Shown piece by piece: positions 5,389 through 6,597 of a DNA stretch of 6,597 nucleotides (positions within the stretch are counted from its first letter, which is position 1; each line of letters opens with the position of its first letter). Below the pieces are notes generated by a model. The model saw only the letters and a program-made list of their open reading frames with translations. It was not told where the DNA came from and ran no database searches. Source of the DNA: Bacteroidota bacterium (GTDB taxonomy: Bacteria > Bacteroidota > Bacteroidia > SXHM01); the NCBI GenBank assembly GCA_005773695.1, contig SXHM01000229.1:1-6597 (forward strand), given 5' to 3'. Position numbers and translations under genes: made by a program.

Positions 5389-6552
5389 ATGAATTATGCA
5401 ACGCAACATCATATCGGGAACTATCAGCATACCCGAACAGAAACGACAACGGCAATTGCACCGACAGTTGGGCGAGTTCGCCAATTGGCTACAAAGACCA
5501 AAGGACGCAAACCAAGTGCAGAAAGACAAGCAGAAATCCGTACCAATAGCAATGCTACCAATGGTATTCTAAAGTGTACGTTTCTGCCAAAACTGAAAAC
5601 AGCAAAATCCGTACAGGCTTGTCAGAAAACGGAGAGGGATTTTTACAAGTCCCTTTCCCAACTTGCCGAGCATTACAGCATTGAGCCAATGCAGACCCAC
5701 AGTTTTAAGTTTCCCTACAATGTAGTATTGGCTATGTGGGATATGGAAGTCAAAGCAAAACGTACCAATATAAATTGGGATGGTTTTAAATTGATACAGG
5801 ACAGTACGAAAACCTACTTTACAAGTGAGGAACGGTACAACACAGGAACAACCTTGTATTACATTCCCGTTGTGCCACTCTTTAAAATGCTCAAAGATCC
5901 GAAGCGTAAAAAGACCGCAAAGCTTTTAGTATCCGTATGCAGTTATCTGTACCACATTGCCCAAATTCCGTATTACAGGCAGGAAGAAAGTTACTTGTAT
6001 TGGCTTTACGAAATGATGAACGATTGGGTGGAACAGGACGAGGAAACGGAAGAAACTGAAAGCTATAAAAGTGAATTGAGAAATGCCGAATACATTGGCG
6101 ATAGAATAGAACAAAAGCTATTTAATCGAACTAATCTAAAGGTATTTGAACAGCGTTTGAACCGATTTAAAAGTGTTGATATGTTCGACAAGGAATGTTG
6201 GCAAGTGGCTTGTAATGCGTTTGCCCTTTGTACAGAATATCCGAACACCACTATTTTCAGCAACGCAACATTGCCCGAAAAAGACCCTTATGATGATGAC
6301 GAAAATGAAGTAATCGGAATGGAAAAGTACATTTCATTTATTGCAGATACCAGAGGCTGGTTATACGAAAGCCTTTCAGATACCATCAACAATGAATTTA
6401 ACGAGTACGGAGCAATGGAAGAACCTACTATTTCCAAGCGATTTGACGGAAGCGAAATACCAAAAGCCAATCTTGATTTTGAGAACCGTTTGTTTGGTTT
6501 ATTGAATGATTTGGGTGGATTGTTATACGAATACAAAACGATAGAAAAATGA
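5389..6552 (+). CDS. PRTRC-cassette protein of unknown function (possible protein F counterpart)
   Basis: A 387-residue protein between PRTRC C and PRTRC B. It may be the Bacteroidota counterpart of PRTRC protein F, by position and size only; I cannot confirm the family. Residues 1-60 are basic and rich in threonine, asparagine and arginine (TKTKGRKPSAERQ), probably disordered and perhaps nucleic-acid binding. From about 61 the sequence looks folded and mostly helical, with YYIPVVPLFKMLKDPKRKK (157-175) and AKLLVSVCSYLYHIAQIPYY (177-196). An acidic patch lies at 214-224 (EQDEETEETES region). Residues 365-383 (ENRLFGLLNDLGGLLYEYK) form an amphipathic end. The hydrophobic parts are too broken for clear membrane segments. 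The start at 5389 is supported by its leader; a start near codon 61 cannot be excluded. The TGA overlaps the next ATG as ATGA, which implies translational coupling to protein B. Confidence 0.8.
   Translation: MNYATQHHIGNYQHTRTETTTAIAPTVGRVRQLATKTKGRKPSAERQAEIRTNSNATNGILKCTFLPKLKTAKSVQACQKTERDFYKSLSQLAEHYSIEPMQTHSFKFPYNVVLAMWDMEVKAKRTNINWDGFKLIQDSTKTYFTSEERYNTGTTLYYIPVVPLFKMLKDPKRKKTAKLLVSVCSYLYHIAQIPYYRQEESYLYWLYEMMNDWVEQDEETEETESYKSELRNAEYIGDRIEQKLFNRTNLKVFEQRLNRFKSVDMFDKECWQVACNAFALCTEYPNTTIFSNATLPEKDPYDDDENEVIGMEKYISFIADTRGWLYESLSDTINNEFNEYGAMEEPTISKRFDGSEIPKANLDFENRLFGLLNDLGGLLYEYKTIEK
5396..5572 (+). CDS. Overlapping 58-codon ORF in another frame (doubtful)
   Basis: An ATG at 5396, in the +1 frame relative to the 387-residue gene, opens 58 codons ending with TAA at 5570-5572. 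The product (MQRNIISGTISIPEQKRQRQ and onward) is strongly helical, basic and rich in glutamine, and looks as protein-like as the main frame across the same bases. It could be a short overlapping gene, the original frame before a rearrangement, or chance. No family is recognised. The main frame is favoured because it continues into a clear 387-residue protein. Confidence 0.15.
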   Translation: MQRNIISGTISIPEQKRQRQLHRQLGEFANWLQRPKDANQVQKDKQKSVPIAMLPMVF

Positions 6553-6597
6553 ACAATACTAACGACATTACAGACCATTTCGGAACATTGTACCATC
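6549..6597 (+). CDS. PRTRC system protein B, N-terminal fragment (runs off the window)
   Basis: ATG at 6549 overlaps the TGA of the preceding gene (ATGA), and 16 codons are visible: MNNTNDITDHFGTLYH. The DHFGTLYH motif matches the start of PRTRC protein B (TIGR03737 / Prok-E2_D family), in which FGTLYHP-like sequence is a family mark. Family knowledge links this protein to prokaryotic E2-like folds, which would make it the conjugating partner of protein C. The catalytic region lies beyond the right edge, so activity cannot be judged. The four-base overlap suggests translation coupled to the gene before it. ThiF-like and JAB-like PRTRC genes are expected further right but are not in the window. 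Confidence 0.75.
   Translation, partial: MNNTNDITDHFGTLYH

Noticed and set aside
6288..6596. 102-codon minus-strand frame at the right edge
   Set aside because: It is antisense to the end of the 387-residue gene and the start of PRTRC protein B, both better supported; its composition is typical of an antisense shadow.
1..6597. CRISPR array, tRNA, rRNA or insertion-sequence ends
   Set aside because: I saw no regularly spaced repeats, no tRNA-like cloverleaf and no transposase or terminal inverted repeats.

Overview
The window looks like part of an integrative and conjugative element (ICE) or related mobile island from a Bacteroidota bacterium, most likely of the Flavobacteriia/Sphingobacteriia kind (Chryseobacterium, Elizabethkingia, Flavobacterium, Sphingobacterium or Pedobacter relatives). 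The reasons are the Bacteroidota-type tyrosine integrase, the AT-rich A-run leaders without Shine-Dalgarno motifs, and a run of accessory genes (ssb, DUF932, YubB-like, PRTRC cassette) typical of mobile elements in that phylum. The exact host cannot be fixed from the sequence. Every credible gene is on the + strand.

Layout. (1) 27-1277: a complete tyrosine recombinase, closed by a strong intrinsic terminator at 1301-1328. (2) 1329-1926: about 600 bases without a convincing gene, holding two weak small ORFs, a few short hairpins and some protein-like but interrupted reading on the minus strand. (3) 1927-2304: a single-stranded-DNA-binding protein gene broken by one in-frame TAG at codon 70; the frame continues to an intact DDLPF tail. 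(4) 2349-3422: a DUF932 protein (TIGR03299-like), followed by a stem-loop. (5) 3475-4511: three small tightly packed genes, one a YubB/Api92-like protein and two unrecognised. (6) 4524-6597: a PRTRC (ParB-Related, ThiF-Related Cassette) module with protein E, protein C, a 387-residue protein in the place where protein F might be expected, and the first 16 codons of protein B, which starts inside the stop codon of its neighbour and runs off the right edge.

How the genes fit together. The integrase would insert and excise the element. SSB, DUF932 and the small genes are typical passengers of plasmid and ICE maintenance regions. From 3475 onward gaps are 11-18 bases or an ATGA overlap, so 3475-6597 is probably one transcription unit; ssb and DUF932 may belong to it. 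The most interesting part is the PRTRC module. Protein C is a 72-residue predicted beta-grasp protein with a C-terminal glycine, and protein B belongs to a family linked to prokaryotic E2-like enzymes. With the ThiF (E1-like) and JAB-like proteins usually encoded further on, this would resemble a ubiquitin-like conjugation pathway on a mobile element. Those last two genes lie outside the window and are not seen here. The family is described, but its biochemistry is, to my knowledge, essentially unknown.
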